Assembly: GCA_045635085.1 (NCBI GenBank)
Contig: JAZRBM010000008.1
Span: 62,001-126,000, forward strand
DNA length: 64,000 bases
Source of the DNA: Congzhengia sp045635085
GTDB lineage: Bacteria; Bacillota; Clostridia; UBA1381; UBA9506
Direction of reading: 5' to 3'
The notes under the pieces are model-generated. The model was not told where the DNA came from. It saw only the letters and a list, made by a program, of their open reading frames with translations, and did not search any database. Position 1 is the stretch's first letter. Every line of letters starts with the position of its first letter. A program made the translations under genes and the position numbers. Below, piece after piece: positions 32,744 to 41,248 of the stretch.

Positions 32744-32846
32744 ATTCATACCTCCTTATTTTTTATATATATAATAATTGATTTTTCAGAAAATATCTAT
32801 GGAATTTTCAATACAAAAATTAGTAAAATAAGACCAAAAGATTAAC

Positions 32847-32859
32847 TTGTTGACAACAA
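32847..32859. promoter_or_regulatory. Palindrome TTGTTGACAACAA before the AraC-family gene
   Basis: A perfect 13-base inverted repeat with a central A lies 10 bases before the AraC start, overlapping the leader, in the divergent region with the hydrolase operon. It may be an operator or chance in AT-rich DNA. Confidence 0.3.
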
Positions 32860-32869
32860 AAGGAAAGAT

Positions 32870-33802
32870 ATGATATATTTGAAGCAGTGGAAGGTGAGAT
32901 ATGTGGGCAAAGAGATACCATTAATAAAAAAAGAGGATTTATTTACCGGTCACGACAGTGTGCATATTCATTTGTCAAACGAATTTAAGGATTATGTGGG
33001 AGTTTTGCATAAACATAAATTTATTGAAATTGTATACATAGTATCCGGAAAAGCAAAACATATCATTAATGAAAATGAATATTTTGTAAAAAAAGGTGAC
33101 ATTTCCGTCATAAATCCTGATGAGGCTCATGCGTTTTTAGCGGATGAAAATTGCAGTGATGAATTTGTGGCGTACGATTTAATGTTTACGCCTGATTTTA
33201 TAGATAAAGCTTGTCTTGAAAGTGATGACTTTTCACAGCTTTCTGATTCTTTTATGTTCTACTCTCTCTTTCCTGATGAAAAAGAGTTTAAAGAGCGCTT
33301 TAATCTTGTGCCTAACTGTCACTATGAACTCGAGTCGGTCTTTGAAAAAATATATCACGAATACCAAAACCATAAAAATGGATATGTGAATTTAATTCGT
33401 GTATACGTTGCAGAAATCATCATTAAACTTTTAAGAAAAATTCAGGATTGTGAAAAGGAGCGTATTTCAGAATCTAAAAAGAAAATTGTTTTTGAGGTTA
33501 TAGAGTATATCGAACAAAACTACAGTATCAAAATCAATACTGAAAAAATAGCGGCAAGAATGTTTTTTAATAAAAATTATATTTCAAAGCTTTTTAAAAA
33601 ACAAACCGGGCTTTCTATTAATGAATTTGTGAGGGAAATCAGGCTTAAAGAGGCGTGCAGACAACTCTCCGGCACACGCAGAAATATTACTGATATAGCC
33701 TATGACTGTGGTTTTACTGATATGAAAACATTTTATCAGGTGTTTAAAAAATATATGGGATGTACCCCTAAAGCATATCGCGACAACGGAGAAAAATTAT
33801 GA
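32870..33802 (+). CDS. AraC-family transcriptional regulator with cupin sensor domain
   Basis: The 310-residue protein has an N-terminal cupin ligand pocket (about 35-130, LHKHKFIEIVYIVSG) and a C-terminal double helix-turn-helix (about 205-305) with the AraC signature DIAYDCGFTDMKTFYQVFKK. Such regulators usually activate the neighbouring catabolic genes on binding a small molecule. It is divergent from the phosphotriesterase-M24 operon, its likely target. The start follows AAAGGAAAG. Confidence 0.92.
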   Translation: MIYLKQWKVRYVGKEIPLIKKEDLFTGHDSVHIHLSNEFKDYVGVLHKHKFIEIVYIVSGKAKHIINENEYFVKKGDISVINPDEAHAFLADENCSDEFVAYDLMFTPDFIDKACLESDDFSQLSDSFMFYSLFPDEKEFKERFNLVPNCHYELESVFEKIYHEYQNHKNGYVNLIRVYVAEIIIKLLRKIQDCEKERISESKKKIVFEVIEYIEQNYSIKINTEKIAARMFFNKNYISKLFKKQTGLSINEFVREIRLKEACRQLSGTRRNITDIAYDCGFTDMKTFYQVFKKYMGCTPKAYRDNGEKL

Positions 33803-33806
33803 AACA

Positions 33807-33838
33807 AAAAAGAACACCCACTTTTGGATGTCCTTTTT
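33807..33838 (-). terminator. Terminator of tRNA-Ser
   Basis: On the minus strand a 14-bp stem with two G-T wobbles (33825-33838 with 33807-33820) and a 4-base loop ends in a T-run. It starts 5 bases past the tRNA 3' end. On the plus strand the wobble positions would be mismatches, so it works for the tRNA. Confidence 0.75.
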
Positions 33839-33842
33839 GTTT

Positions 33843-33933
33843 TGGCGGAGAGAGAGGGATTCGAACCCTCGAACGGGTTTAGCCGTTACACGATTTCCAA
33901 TCGTGCGCCTTAGACCAGCTCAGCCATCTCTCC
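33843..33933 (-). tRNA. tRNA-Ser(GGA)
   Basis: A 91-base class II tRNA. GGAGAGA pairs with TCTCTCC, discriminator G and an encoded CCA follow. The anticodon stem CACGA/TCGTG encloses TTGGAAA (anticodon GGA), with the long serine variable arm and GGTTCGAATCC in the T arm. Confidence 0.95.
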
Positions 33934-33953
33934 AAAGCAGACTACATTTTGGT

Positions 33954-33982
33954 ATTATAGCATATTTTTTATGGCAATGCAA
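33954..33982 (-). promoter_or_regulatory. Promoter of tRNA-Ser
   Basis: On the minus strand TTGCAT (33982-33977), 17 bases, then a perfect TATAAT (33959-33954), 20 bases before the tRNA 5' end. Confidence 0.7.
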
Positions 33983-34017
33983 GACTTATTTTATCATTTT
34001 CTTATACGGCAAACCTC

Positions 34018-34046
34018 TTGACAACCATAAAGCGGTGTGGTATAAT
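34018..34046 (+). promoter_or_regulatory. Full-consensus sigma-A promoter of the SCIFF operon
   Basis: TTGACA (34018-34023), exactly 17 bases, TATAAT (34041-34046). Both boxes are perfect, so strong and probably constitutive transcription of the peptide gene is expected. Confidence 0.85.
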
Positions 34047-34085
34047 TTTTTTAGTAAACAACTTACATAAAGGAGTTTTTTTAAA

Positions 34086-34232
34086 ATGACAAGAATTAAA
34101 ACACTCAAAACTAAAGATTTAAAGAAAAGCATGGAAAATGGTGGCTGTGGCGAATGCCAGACATCATGTCAGTCTGCTTGCAAAACATCTTGTGGTGTTG
34201 CAAATCAGCAGTGTGAAAACAACAACAAATAA
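34086..34232 (+). CDS. scfA: SCIFF ranthipeptide precursor (six cysteines in forty-five)
   Basis: A 48-residue precursor with a basic leader (MTRIKTLKTKDLKKS) and a core with six Cys at 21, 24, 28, 32, 36 and 43 in the conserved CGECQTSCQSACKTSC pattern. SCIFF peptides occur across the Clostridia. Their maturase (Tte1186 and CteB are studied examples) forms Cys-to-residue thioether bonds. The start lies 12 bases after AAAGGAG. A leaky terminator separates it from the maturase gene, fitting high precursor and low enzyme levels. The biological role is still unclear; signalling has been suggested for ranthipeptides. Confidence 0.97.
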   Translation: MTRIKTLKTKDLKKSMENGGCGECQTSCQSACKTSCGVANQQCENNNK

Positions 34233-34246
34233 TCAAAGGATAAGCT

Positions 34247-34273
34247 AAGGGGCTGTATTGACAGCCCCTTTTA
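34247..34273 (+). terminator. Attenuating terminator between SCIFF precursor and maturase
   Basis: A 10-bp perfect, GC-rich stem (34247-34256 with 34261-34270) with a 4-base loop and a short T tail, 15 bases after the precursor stop and 18 before the maturase start. Partial termination would set the precursor:enzyme ratio. Confidence 0.8.
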
Positions 34274-34290
34274 TCTTATAAAGGTGCATT

Positions 34291-35664
34291 ATGATACATT
34301 GCTACAAATTAAACGGATATAACATAATACTTGATATGGCATCGGGGTCTGTGCATTCTGTGGATGAGGTTGCCTACGATGCTATTTCTATGTATAAAGA
34401 AAAAACAAAGGAAGAAATAAAGGGTTTCCTTTTAGAAAAATATAAACACTTTCCCGACGTGACAAAAGATGAAATAGACGAGCTTTTTTGTGATATTGAC
34501 TCGCTTATGGCGCAAGGAAAGTTGTTTTCTCCAGACATTTATGAAGGCAGAGCATTTGATTTTAAATCGCGTCATACAGAGGTCAAGGCACTTTGCCTGC
34601 ACATTGCTCACAGCTGCAATTTAACATGCAGCTATTGCTTTGCATCGCAGGGGAATTTTCATGGAAAATCCGCGCTTATGAGTCTTGATGTGGGAAAACG
34701 TGCGATAGATTTTTTGATTGAAAATTCCGGCAAAAGGAAAAATTTAGAGGTTGACTTTTTTGGCGGAGAGCCTCTTTTAAACTTTGATGTTGTGAAAGAA
34801 ATCGTGGCATATGCCCGCTCGATAGAAAAAGAACACAACAAGAACTTCAGATTTACGCTGACAACAAACGGTATGCTGATAGATGATGATGTGATTGATT
34901 TTGCAAACCGTGAGTGTCACAACGTTGTGCTTTCTCTTGATGGAAGAAAGGAAATTCACGATGCGCTCAGAAAAACCCCGTCTGGTGCAGGTTCATACGA
35001 TACCATTGTGCCAAAGTTTAAAAAACTGGTAGACTCCCGATCTGGCAAAGGATATTATATGCGTGGGACGTTTACTCACAGAAATCCCGATTTTACAAAG
35101 GATGTTCTTCATATGGCAGATTTGGGATTTACAGAGCTTTCTATGGAGCCTGTTGTGTGCGATCCCGATGACCCGAATGGTCTTAATGATGAAGATATCA
35201 AAATCGTTTGTGACCAGTACGAAGTTTTGGCTAAAGAAATGATCAGGAGAAAAAAAGCAGGAAATGGATTTACCTTTTACCACTATATGATAGATTTGAC
35301 GGGTGGCCCGTGTATATATAAGCGTATTGCAGGCTGTGGTTCTGGTACGGAGTATTTTGCGGTAACCCCATGGGGAGAACTTTATCCTTGTCATCAGTTT
35401 GTAGGCGAGGAAAAATACAAAATGGGCGACATCTTTAATGGCGTCACAAAAGAAGAAATCCGCGAAGAATTTAAGCTCTGTAATGCCTATGCAAAGCCTG
35501 AATGTGCCGATTGTTGGGCAAAGCTTTACTGTAGCGGTGGTTGTGCTGCAAATTCATATCACGCATCAGGAAAAATCACAGGCATTTACGAACAGGGATG
35601 CACACTTTTTAAAAAGCGTATAGAGTGTGCAGTGATGATAAAAGTTGCAGAAAACGAGGAATAA
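34291..35664 (+). CDS. scfB: SCIFF maturase, radical SAM/SPASM thioether-forming enzyme
   Basis: The 457-residue enzyme has an N-terminal PqqD-like precursor-recognition region (about 1-85) and the radical SAM motif CNLTCSYC (Cys109, Cys113, Cys116, binding the SAM [4Fe-4S] cluster). A C-terminal SPASM domain with the CADCWAKLYCSGGC cysteines binds two more clusters. It installs thioether cross-links in the SCIFF peptide just upstream. No ribosome binding site is strong (AAAGGTG). No protease or exporter follows, which is usual for SCIFF loci. Confidence 0.96.
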   Translation: MIHCYKLNGYNIILDMASGSVHSVDEVAYDAISMYKEKTKEEIKGFLLEKYKHFPDVTKDEIDELFCDIDSLMAQGKLFSPDIYEGRAFDFKSRHTEVKALCLHIAHSCNLTCSYCFASQGNFHGKSALMSLDVGKRAIDFLIENSGKRKNLEVDFFGGEPLLNFDVVKEIVAYARSIEKEHNKNFRFTLTTNGMLIDDDVIDFANRECHNVVLSLDGRKEIHDALRKTPSGAGSYDTIVPKFKKLVDSRSGKGYYMRGTFTHRNPDFTKDVLHMADLGFTELSMEPVVCDPDDPNGLNDEDIKIVCDQYEVLAKEMIRRKKAGNGFTFYHYMIDLTGGPCIYKRIAGCGSGTEYFAVTPWGELYPCHQFVGEEKYKMGDIFNGVTKEEIREEFKLCNAYAKPECADCWAKLYCSGGCAANSYHASGKITGIYEQGCTLFKKRIECAVMIKVAENEE

Positions 35665-35696
35665 AAAAACAAGGCTTTTAAAAGCCTTGTTTTTTT
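35665..35696. terminator. Bidirectional terminator after the SCIFF maturase
   Basis: A near-perfect palindrome of CAAGGCTTT/AAAGCCTTG flanked by A7 and T7. It ends both the maturase and the converging SLH-protein transcript, whose stop is at 35699. Confidence 0.88.
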
Positions 35697-35698
35697 AT

Positions 35699-38053
35699 TT
35701 ACTTATTTTCTTTAAACGGTTTTCTCTTTTTAGATAAAAGCCAAAATCCGACTGCCAACAAAAACGTAACCAAAACACATATAAAGCCACGCTGAACAGG
35801 CGTTAAATCTTTTAGTTCATTTATTTTTTCATTATTGTCAACTACTGCCGAAAAAGAGGTTGTAACCGGTGAGGTATCATATAAAAGGGTAAATGTTTTA
35901 TAAAGAATCTGTGCTCCCTTTTCCCTGCTCACAGTGCCCGAGGGAGAGAGCTCTCCGTTGTTTTCCACCAAACCGCACTGAACTGCTACGGCTATATACG
36001 GCATAGCAGAAGCTGAAATTTCTGTTTTGTCGGAGAACATTAAATACTCAACATAATTGTCAGGGAATTTATATCCTTTTTTCTCTGCCAGAACTTTTCC
36101 GCATACTAAAAGCATATATTCGTTTGTTACGGCCTCGTTTCCGCCAAATTTTCCATCGGCTAAAGGCTTTGACATTCCCATTTTTTCTGCTGTTGCAATA
36201 AAAGGGTAATACCTGCTTTTTTCTGGAACGTCGCTATATGAGCAAACGGATGCATCATCTGTTACATAAAACATACCTACAAGCGCTTTTGTAAAGTCGT
36301 ATCTTTTCAGTTCCTTATCAGGATGAAAATTGTTGTTATTATCAACCTCTAAGACACCCTTTGACACTAAGAATCTGATCGCCTGATTCGCAGAAAAAGA
36401 GGTAGAATCGATGTCATTTATTGTAATATCCTCTTCTACGACCTGATAATTTCCCGAACGTGTTGCCGAAAATTCGATCCTCTTTTCACGAGCGTCGTAT
36501 TGTCCGCCGCGGTTTTCCGTGCCACCGTCAAAACTTGCAAGAACTGATGAATAGTTGCTTGTAGCAGGAACTATAAACCATACAGGTACTGGAAGATTTC
36601 CTATTACTTCATTACTTTTATCTGTAAATACAATGGAGTAATCGTCTTTGTTTTGTGTAAATTCAATGGCAAAGGTATCGCATTCACTTTCTAAAACCGA
36701 AAGCTCAGATGTATTTATATATATGCCAAGATTGTCTTTTAGCATTATTCTTATACCTGATACCTTTTTAAGACTTGTTTCGATGCCTTTTTCAAATTCA
36801 CATCTTATGGGCTTTTCAAAATCTATGTTTTTACACGCAAGTTCCGGCACGGTTTTTGCTGTTCTTAGCTGTTCAAAGCCTTTAGACTGACAAACTGACT
36901 GAAGCTGGCTCATGCAGGTTTGTGCGTTTTCGGAAATAATCGACACTGTTGATTTTGTTACTTTTAACACGTTGTTATTTGCCTTGATTTCGGCGCGGGA
37001 GCAAATGTTTACGGCGTATTCCATAAAGTTTGCAATTTCTTTTTTTCCGTTTTCATTTATTTTTTGTCCCTCACCCAGCAGTGATGAAAAATACGTAACA
37101 TAATCATCAATTCCGCGAAAAGTAGACGTTTTTCCGTAATCGGGCATAAAGTTTGACGGACGAGCATCTGAAGATGTTAATGACAGTACAAAATCAGTAT
37201 CAAGCTCATGCTCGTTTTGATATGTTTTTATGATATCAAAGTCTTTTGAAACTAAAGAATATTTTTTGTCGTAGGAAATAAAAGTTTCTTTATTTTTTGA
37301 ATTATTTTCGCCGTATTCGACAAAGATAACATTATCGTCTAAAATGCTGACCTTATCAAAACTGCGAAACTTCCCGCCGCTGACAGTTTTTTTGATTTTT
37401 TCCCTCTGGGTTTCTGTAAATATCGAAATATCATCAGACAACTGTGACAGCATTTCATATCTTTGAAAAAGTCGCTCAATCGTTCTTTTTTTGCCATAGC
37501 GACGAACTTCGTCTAAGGTCATAGCCGACTTTAGAATGTATTCCTTTGTGAAATTGTCTAAATACTGCTCTATAGCTTCTGAAACATCTTCGTACGCTGT
37601 AAAATAATCATTTGTACCTTTATAATCTCCTGAGCCTGTTGATGGGTTTTCTTCTGCAATAACTTCGAGTATAGGAGCGCAATTTAAAAAACTCATCCTG
37701 TAAGTTACAAGCTTTCCGTGATGCATAGTTTGTCCGATATAGTTTTGCTCATTTGTTGCAACATCGCGAAAACTCATAACGTTTTTTACAAATTCATATG
37801 GAATGGTAACGTCACTTGATGCCTGAACAAGCGCATTGCCGTCATAGTAATACGATATAACGCCGTTGCCGCTAGGGCAAAAAAGCTCAGGTATACCATC
37901 ACCCGATACATCTAAAAGCATAAAGTTAGAACCTGATGATGCTGTCATAGTTTTAGACATCGCGCTTTTCCATCCTGAATTGTCTGCACTTACAACCCCT
38001 GCAGACGTAAACAATATTAAACTTGCCAGTAGCAATGAAATAGTCTTTTTCAA
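35699..38053 (-). CDS. SLH-domain surface protein with C-terminal membrane anchor
   Basis: The 784-residue protein starts at a TTG (38051-38053), 7 bases after GGAGG; a GTG seven codons upstream overlaps that site. A signal peptide ends near VVSA (about residue 23). A large region of unknown fold follows (about 25-540), opening with an FG-GAP-like segment, LLDVSGDGIPELF. Two or three S-layer homology repeats lie at about 545-715, and a final membrane helix (about 750-775) has a basic tail. SLH repeats bind secondary wall polymers. The extra membrane anchor is uncommon. Function is unknown. Confidence 0.82.
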   Translation of the reverse strand: MKKTISLLLASLILFTSAGVVSADNSGWKSAMSKTMTASSGSNFMLLDVSGDGIPELFCPSGNGVISYYYDGNALVQASSDVTIPYEFVKNVMSFRDVATNEQNYIGQTMHHGKLVTYRMSFLNCAPILEVIAEENPSTGSGDYKGTNDYFTAYEDVSEAIEQYLDNFTKEYILKSAMTLDEVRRYGKKRTIERLFQRYEMLSQLSDDISIFTETQREKIKKTVSGGKFRSFDKVSILDDNVIFVEYGENNSKNKETFISYDKKYSLVSKDFDIIKTYQNEHELDTDFVLSLTSSDARPSNFMPDYGKTSTFRGIDDYVTYFSSLLGEGQKINENGKKEIANFMEYAVNICSRAEIKANNNVLKVTKSTVSIISENAQTCMSQLQSVCQSKGFEQLRTAKTVPELACKNIDFEKPIRCEFEKGIETSLKKVSGIRIMLKDNLGIYINTSELSVLESECDTFAIEFTQNKDDYSIVFTDKSNEVIGNLPVPVWFIVPATSNYSSVLASFDGGTENRGGQYDAREKRIEFSATRSGNYQVVEEDITINDIDSTSFSANQAIRFLVSKGVLEVDNNNNFHPDKELKRYDFTKALVGMFYVTDDASVCSYSDVPEKSRYYPFIATAEKMGMSKPLADGKFGGNEAVTNEYMLLVCGKVLAEKKGYKFPDNYVEYLMFSDKTEISASAMPYIAVAVQCGLVENNGELSPSGTVSREKGAQILYKTFTLLYDTSPVTTSFSAVVDNNEKINELKDLTPVQRGFICVLVTFLLAVGFWLLSKKRKPFKENK

Positions 38054-38164
38054 AATATTACCTCCGGTGGGCACAATTACTATATTAGATTATACATTTT
38101 AATGTAGGAAAAATCAATCCCTTTAACACAAAAACAACAATTTCAAAAATATTTTAAAAAAAGC

Positions 38165-38193
38165 TTGACAAACTAGGTATAGTATTGTAAAAT
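38165..38193 (+). promoter_or_regulatory. Promoter of the tRNA-Met/tRNA-Glu unit
   Basis: TTGACA (38165-38170), 17 bases, TAAAAT (38188-38193), with the first tRNA beginning 26 bases later. Confidence 0.75.
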
Positions 38194-38218
38194 ACATTTT
38201 GTCAGTTTTTGACTATGT

Positions 38219-38295
38219 GGCGGCATAGCTCAGTTGGCTAGAGTACTCGGTTCATACCCGATTGGTCGCTGGTTCGAATCCAGCTGCCGCTACCA
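38219..38295 (+). tRNA. tRNA-Met(CAT)
   Basis: A 77-base tRNA with acceptor GGCGGCA/TGCCGCT (G-U at the first pair), discriminator A and encoded CCA. The anticodon loop TTCATAC has a one-pair mismatch at the top of its stem. The normal pairing near the 5' end and the overall sequence fit elongator Met. A tRNA-Ile2 with modified CAT is an alternative that sequence alone cannot exclude. Confidence 0.88.
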
Positions 38296-38308
38296 CATTT
38301 TAATATAT

Positions 38309-38383
38309 GGCCCGTTGGTCAAGCGGTTAAGACACCGCCCTTTCACGGCGGTAACACGAGTTCGAGTCTCGTACGGGTCACCA
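38309..38383 (+). tRNA. tRNA-Glu(TTC)
   Basis: A 75-base tRNA with GGCCCGT/ACGGGTC acceptor, anticodon stem CCGCC/GGCGG around CTTTCAC, T loop TTCGAGT, discriminator A and encoded CCA. It lies 13 bases after tRNA-Met in the same transcript. Confidence 0.96.
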
Positions 38384-38423
38384 AAAAAAGCACCAATCTT
38401 ACATCAAGATTGGTGCTTTTTTT
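38384..38423 (+). terminator. Terminator of the tRNA-Met/Glu unit
   Basis: A 17-bp perfect stem (38384-38400 with 38406-38422) with a 5-base loop and an uninterrupted T-run, directly after the tRNA-Glu CCA. Confidence 0.9.
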
Positions 38424-38457
38424 CAACCAAATCCGTTTTCTCAGCCAGATTTCATCT

Positions 38458-38488
38458 AAAAAAACTGTCACGAAAGTGACAGTTTTTT
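38458..38488 (-). terminator. Terminator of the PFL-family gene
   Basis: A 13-bp perfect stem with a GAAA/TTTC tetraloop (38458-38470 with 38475-38488, approximate ends). It ends in T on the minus strand and begins 5 bases after the PFL gene stop. Confidence 0.85.
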
Positions 38489-38493
38489 GCAAT

Positions 38494-39852
38494 TTAATTC
38501 TTAAAGCTATGCACAGGGGCCGGAATTCTGCCGCCGCGACGGATAAATTCTGCACTGCTTTTTTGATTTACGCTCATTACGGGGCCGGTGCCAAGTAGTC
38601 CGCCAAAATCAACGATATCGCCAACTGTTTTGCCTGGCGCAGGGATAATGCGCACAGCTGTGGTTTTTTGGTTAATCATTCCTATTGCTGCCTCGTCTGC
38701 AATAATAGCAGAAATTGTTTCGGCGCTTGTATCTCCTGGCACACAAATCATATCAAGACCTACGCTGCAAACACAGGTCATAGCCTCCAGTTTATCTAAA
38801 GACAGAGTCCCTGCTTTTGCTGCTGCTATCATACCTGCATCCTCACTTACGGGGATAAACGCTCCTGAAAGGCCTCCGACAAATGACGATGCCATAATTC
38901 CGCCTTTTTTAACTGCGTCATTAAGAAGCGCAAGTGCTGCAGTTGTTCCGTGCGTTCCGCACTGTTCTAGTCCCATCTCCTCTAAGATATAAGCAACAGA
39001 GTCGCCGACTGCAGGAGTTGGAGCAAGTGATAAATCAACAATGCCAAATGGTACACCCAGTCTTTTTGAGGCTTCCCGGGCGACGAGCTGTCCCATTCTT
39101 GTTATTTTAAATGCAGTTTTCTTAATTGTTTCTGCAACAACTTCAAAATCTGCGCCCTTTATTTTTTCCAGCGCACACTTAACAACACCAGGACCTGAAA
39201 CGCCTACGTTAATTACATATTCGGCCTCGCCGACGCCGTGGTAGGCACCTGCCATAAATGGGTTATCCTCTACGCTGTTACAAAAAACAACGAGCTTTGC
39301 ACAACCAAAACCGTCATCGCTTTTTGTAATATGGGCAGTTTCTTTAATTATTTTACCCATTTTAGCAACTGCATCCATATTGATACCTGCTTTTGTAGAG
39401 CCTACGTTAACGCTCGAGCAAACTTTTTCTGTACAAGCCAAAGCCTCAGGGATTGACTCGATAAGCGCATTTTCAACAGGTGTGATGCCTTTATGCACTA
39501 ACGCAGAAAATCCGCCGATAAAGTTTACGCCTGTAGCATCTGCTGCTTTGTCTAAGGTTTTTGCAAATTTTATAAAATCTTCTTTTTTTTCTGACTGGAG
39601 CACTAATGATGCAGGCGTTACGGAAATTCGTTTGTTAATAATCGGCACGCCATAGCAAATAGAAATATCCTCAGCGACTGAAACTAAGTCACGTGCCGCA
39701 GTTGTGATTTTTTTATAAACTTTATCACAAACCTCGTCAACATCGCTGCCTGCACAGCTGAGAAGTGAAATTCCCATTGTGATAGTTCTGATATCTAAAT
39801 GTTCTTTTGAAATCATTTTGATGGTTTCTAAAATATCTATTCTGTCTATCAT
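38494..39852 (-). CDS. PFL family protein (UPF0210/DUF711)
   Basis: A 452-residue protein of the UPF0210 family, with conserved stretches ETIKMISKEHLDIRTITMG near the start and GGLLGTGPVM near the end. The structure of a streptococcal member resembles pyruvate formate-lyase-like barrels, but no glycyl-radical motif is seen and no activity is known. It is always paired with an ACT-domain gene, here 12 bases upstream, which suggests that an amino acid regulates it. Confidence 0.93.
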   Translation of the reverse strand: MIDRIDILETIKMISKEHLDIRTITMGISLLSCAGSDVDEVCDKVYKKITTAARDLVSVAEDISICYGVPIINKRISVTPASLVLQSEKKEDFIKFAKTLDKAADATGVNFIGGFSALVHKGITPVENALIESIPEALACTEKVCSSVNVGSTKAGINMDAVAKMGKIIKETAHITKSDDGFGCAKLVVFCNSVEDNPFMAGAYHGVGEAEYVINVGVSGPGVVKCALEKIKGADFEVVAETIKKTAFKITRMGQLVAREASKRLGVPFGIVDLSLAPTPAVGDSVAYILEEMGLEQCGTHGTTAALALLNDAVKKGGIMASSFVGGLSGAFIPVSEDAGMIAAAKAGTLSLDKLEAMTCVCSVGLDMICVPGDTSAETISAIIADEAAIGMINQKTTAVRIIPAPGKTVGDIVDFGGLLGTGPVMSVNQKSSAEFIRRGGRIPAPVHSFKN

Positions 39853-39864
39853 TATATTTTCTCC

Positions 39865-40134
39865 TTATACCCGGTGCATAGAGGAGAACAATTCCTCGTG
39901 CTGAACGTTGATTTTAACGCCGATTTTTTCTGCGAGTTCTTCTAATTCGCTGGCAAGTAAAGACGCATTTTGTGCAGATGAGCTTGTATCTACAAGCATA
40001 ATCATGGTAAATAAGCCTTGCATGATTGTCTGTGAAATGTCTAAAATATTAATATTCTTTTCTGCTAAATAGCCGCTTACTGATGCTATAATACCAGTGC
40101 GGTCTTTTCCTACTACTGTAATTACTGCTCTCAT
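39865..40134 (-). CDS. ACT-domain protein (UPF0237), partner of the PFL-family protein
   Basis: An 89-residue single ACT domain opening MRAVITVVGKDRTGIIA, like the regulatory GcvR/UPF0237 group, with the helix-strand pattern of amino-acid sensors. Its conserved pairing with the downstream PFL-family gene (12 bases) suggests joint function. The ligand is unknown. Confidence 0.93.
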   Translation of the reverse strand: MRAVITVVGKDRTGIIASVSGYLAEKNINILDISQTIMQGLFTMIMLVDTSSSAQNASLLASELEELAEKIGVKINVQHEELFSSMHRV

Positions 40135-40215
40135 TGATTTTCTCCTTACATATATAAATTAATTAACATTATACCTAAAAAAACACAGTTTTTCAAGAGA
40201 ATTTCCATTTTTCTC

Positions 40216-40244
40216 TTTAAAATTTATTTTTTTTAGTGTATAAT
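40216..40244 (+). promoter_or_regulatory. Possible promoter of hprK
   Basis: TTTAAA (40216-40221), 17 bases, TATAAT (40239-40244), with the hprK ATG 40 bases later. The -35 box is weak. Confidence 0.5.
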
Positions 40245-40284
40245 AATTTATATATAGAAAAATTGCGAAGGGATATGATATTTT

Positions 40285-41211
40285 ATGGATAACTCGGTTA
40301 AACTTTCAGCTATTGTTGCAGAATATAATTTAAAGCCGGTCGTTACACCTGACGGTTGTAGTGAGATTAAAATCAGTGTTGCTGATGTTAATCGTCCCAG
40401 TCTTCAGCTTGCAGGATTTTTTGAATATTTTGACCCGTCAAGACTTCAGGTTATTGGTATGGTTGAATATACATACTTAGAGTCATTGTCGTCAGAAGAC
40501 AGGTACAAATCAGTAGAAGGGTTAATGAAAGAACCAATTCCTGCAATTATTTTCACACGTGACATGATGCCGTTTCCCGAGGTTATAGACTGTGCAAAAA
40601 AATATAAAAGAGCTATCTATATCAGCGACTACAGCACATCGAGGTTTACAAGCGCAGTAATACTTTATCTGAACGTAGCACTTGCGCCGATGACACAGCT
40701 TCACGGTGTTTTGGTTGAGGTATACGGTGAGGGTATTTTGCTCTTGGGTGAAAGCGGTGTTGGTAAATCAGAAACTGCAATAGAGCTTGTTAAGCGCGGA
40801 CACAGGCTTGTTGCTGATGATGCTGTTGAAATAAGGAGAGTATCCAACAAGTCATTAGTTGGCTCTGCTCCTGAGGTAATACGACATTTTATTGAGCTTC
40901 GCGGCATAGGTATAGTAGATGTAAAAAGACTTTTTGGTATGGGTGCGGTAAAGGATACAGAAAATATAAACCTCGTCATAAATTTAGAAAACTGGCAACA
41001 GGGAAAAGCGTATGACAGACTGGGGCTCGACGAGGAAAAAACGTCTATTTTAGGCATTGAGGTGCCATCTATGACAATTCCGATAAAACCTGGCAGAAAC
41101 CTTGCCATGATAGTTGAAGTTGCGGCTATGAATGCCCGTCAGCGCAATATGGGCTATAATGCGGCCGAAGAGCTCAACGAAAGAATTATGAATCAGTCTG
41201 ATTTTGAATAA
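40285..41211 (+). CDS. hprK: HPr(Ser) kinase/phosphorylase
   Basis: HprK/P phosphorylates HPr (and Crh) on Ser46 when glycolytic intermediates are high and reverses this otherwise, the switch of carbon catabolite control in Firmicutes. The 308-residue protein has the N-terminal domain (about 1-130), the Walker A motif GESGVGKS (155-162), the catalytic DD (VADDAV) and the family signature ELRGIGIVDVKRLFG. A Crh-like HPr paralogue lies at 13171. murB follows by 37 bases, as in other Firmicutes. Confidence 0.97.
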   Translation: MDNSVKLSAIVAEYNLKPVVTPDGCSEIKISVADVNRPSLQLAGFFEYFDPSRLQVIGMVEYTYLESLSSEDRYKSVEGLMKEPIPAIIFTRDMMPFPEVIDCAKKYKRAIYISDYSTSRFTSAVILYLNVALAPMTQLHGVLVEVYGEGILLLGESGVGKSETAIELVKRGHRLVADDAVEIRRVSNKSLVGSAPEVIRHFIELRGIGIVDVKRLFGMGAVKDTENINLVINLENWQQGKAYDRLGLDEEKTSILGIEVPSMTIPIKPGRNLAMIVEVAAMNARQRNMGYNAAEELNERIMNQSDFE

Positions 41212-41248
41212 ATTTTAGTCTATTTAGACAGAAAGGCATGGAGATTTT

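Noticed and set aside
33828..34070. Plus-strand open frame opposite tRNA-Ser
   Set aside because: It reads the antisense of the tRNA and then the SCIFF promoter region; no coding signal.
38234..38479. Open frame across tRNA-Met and tRNA-Glu
   Set aside because: It lies over two clear tRNA genes and a terminator.
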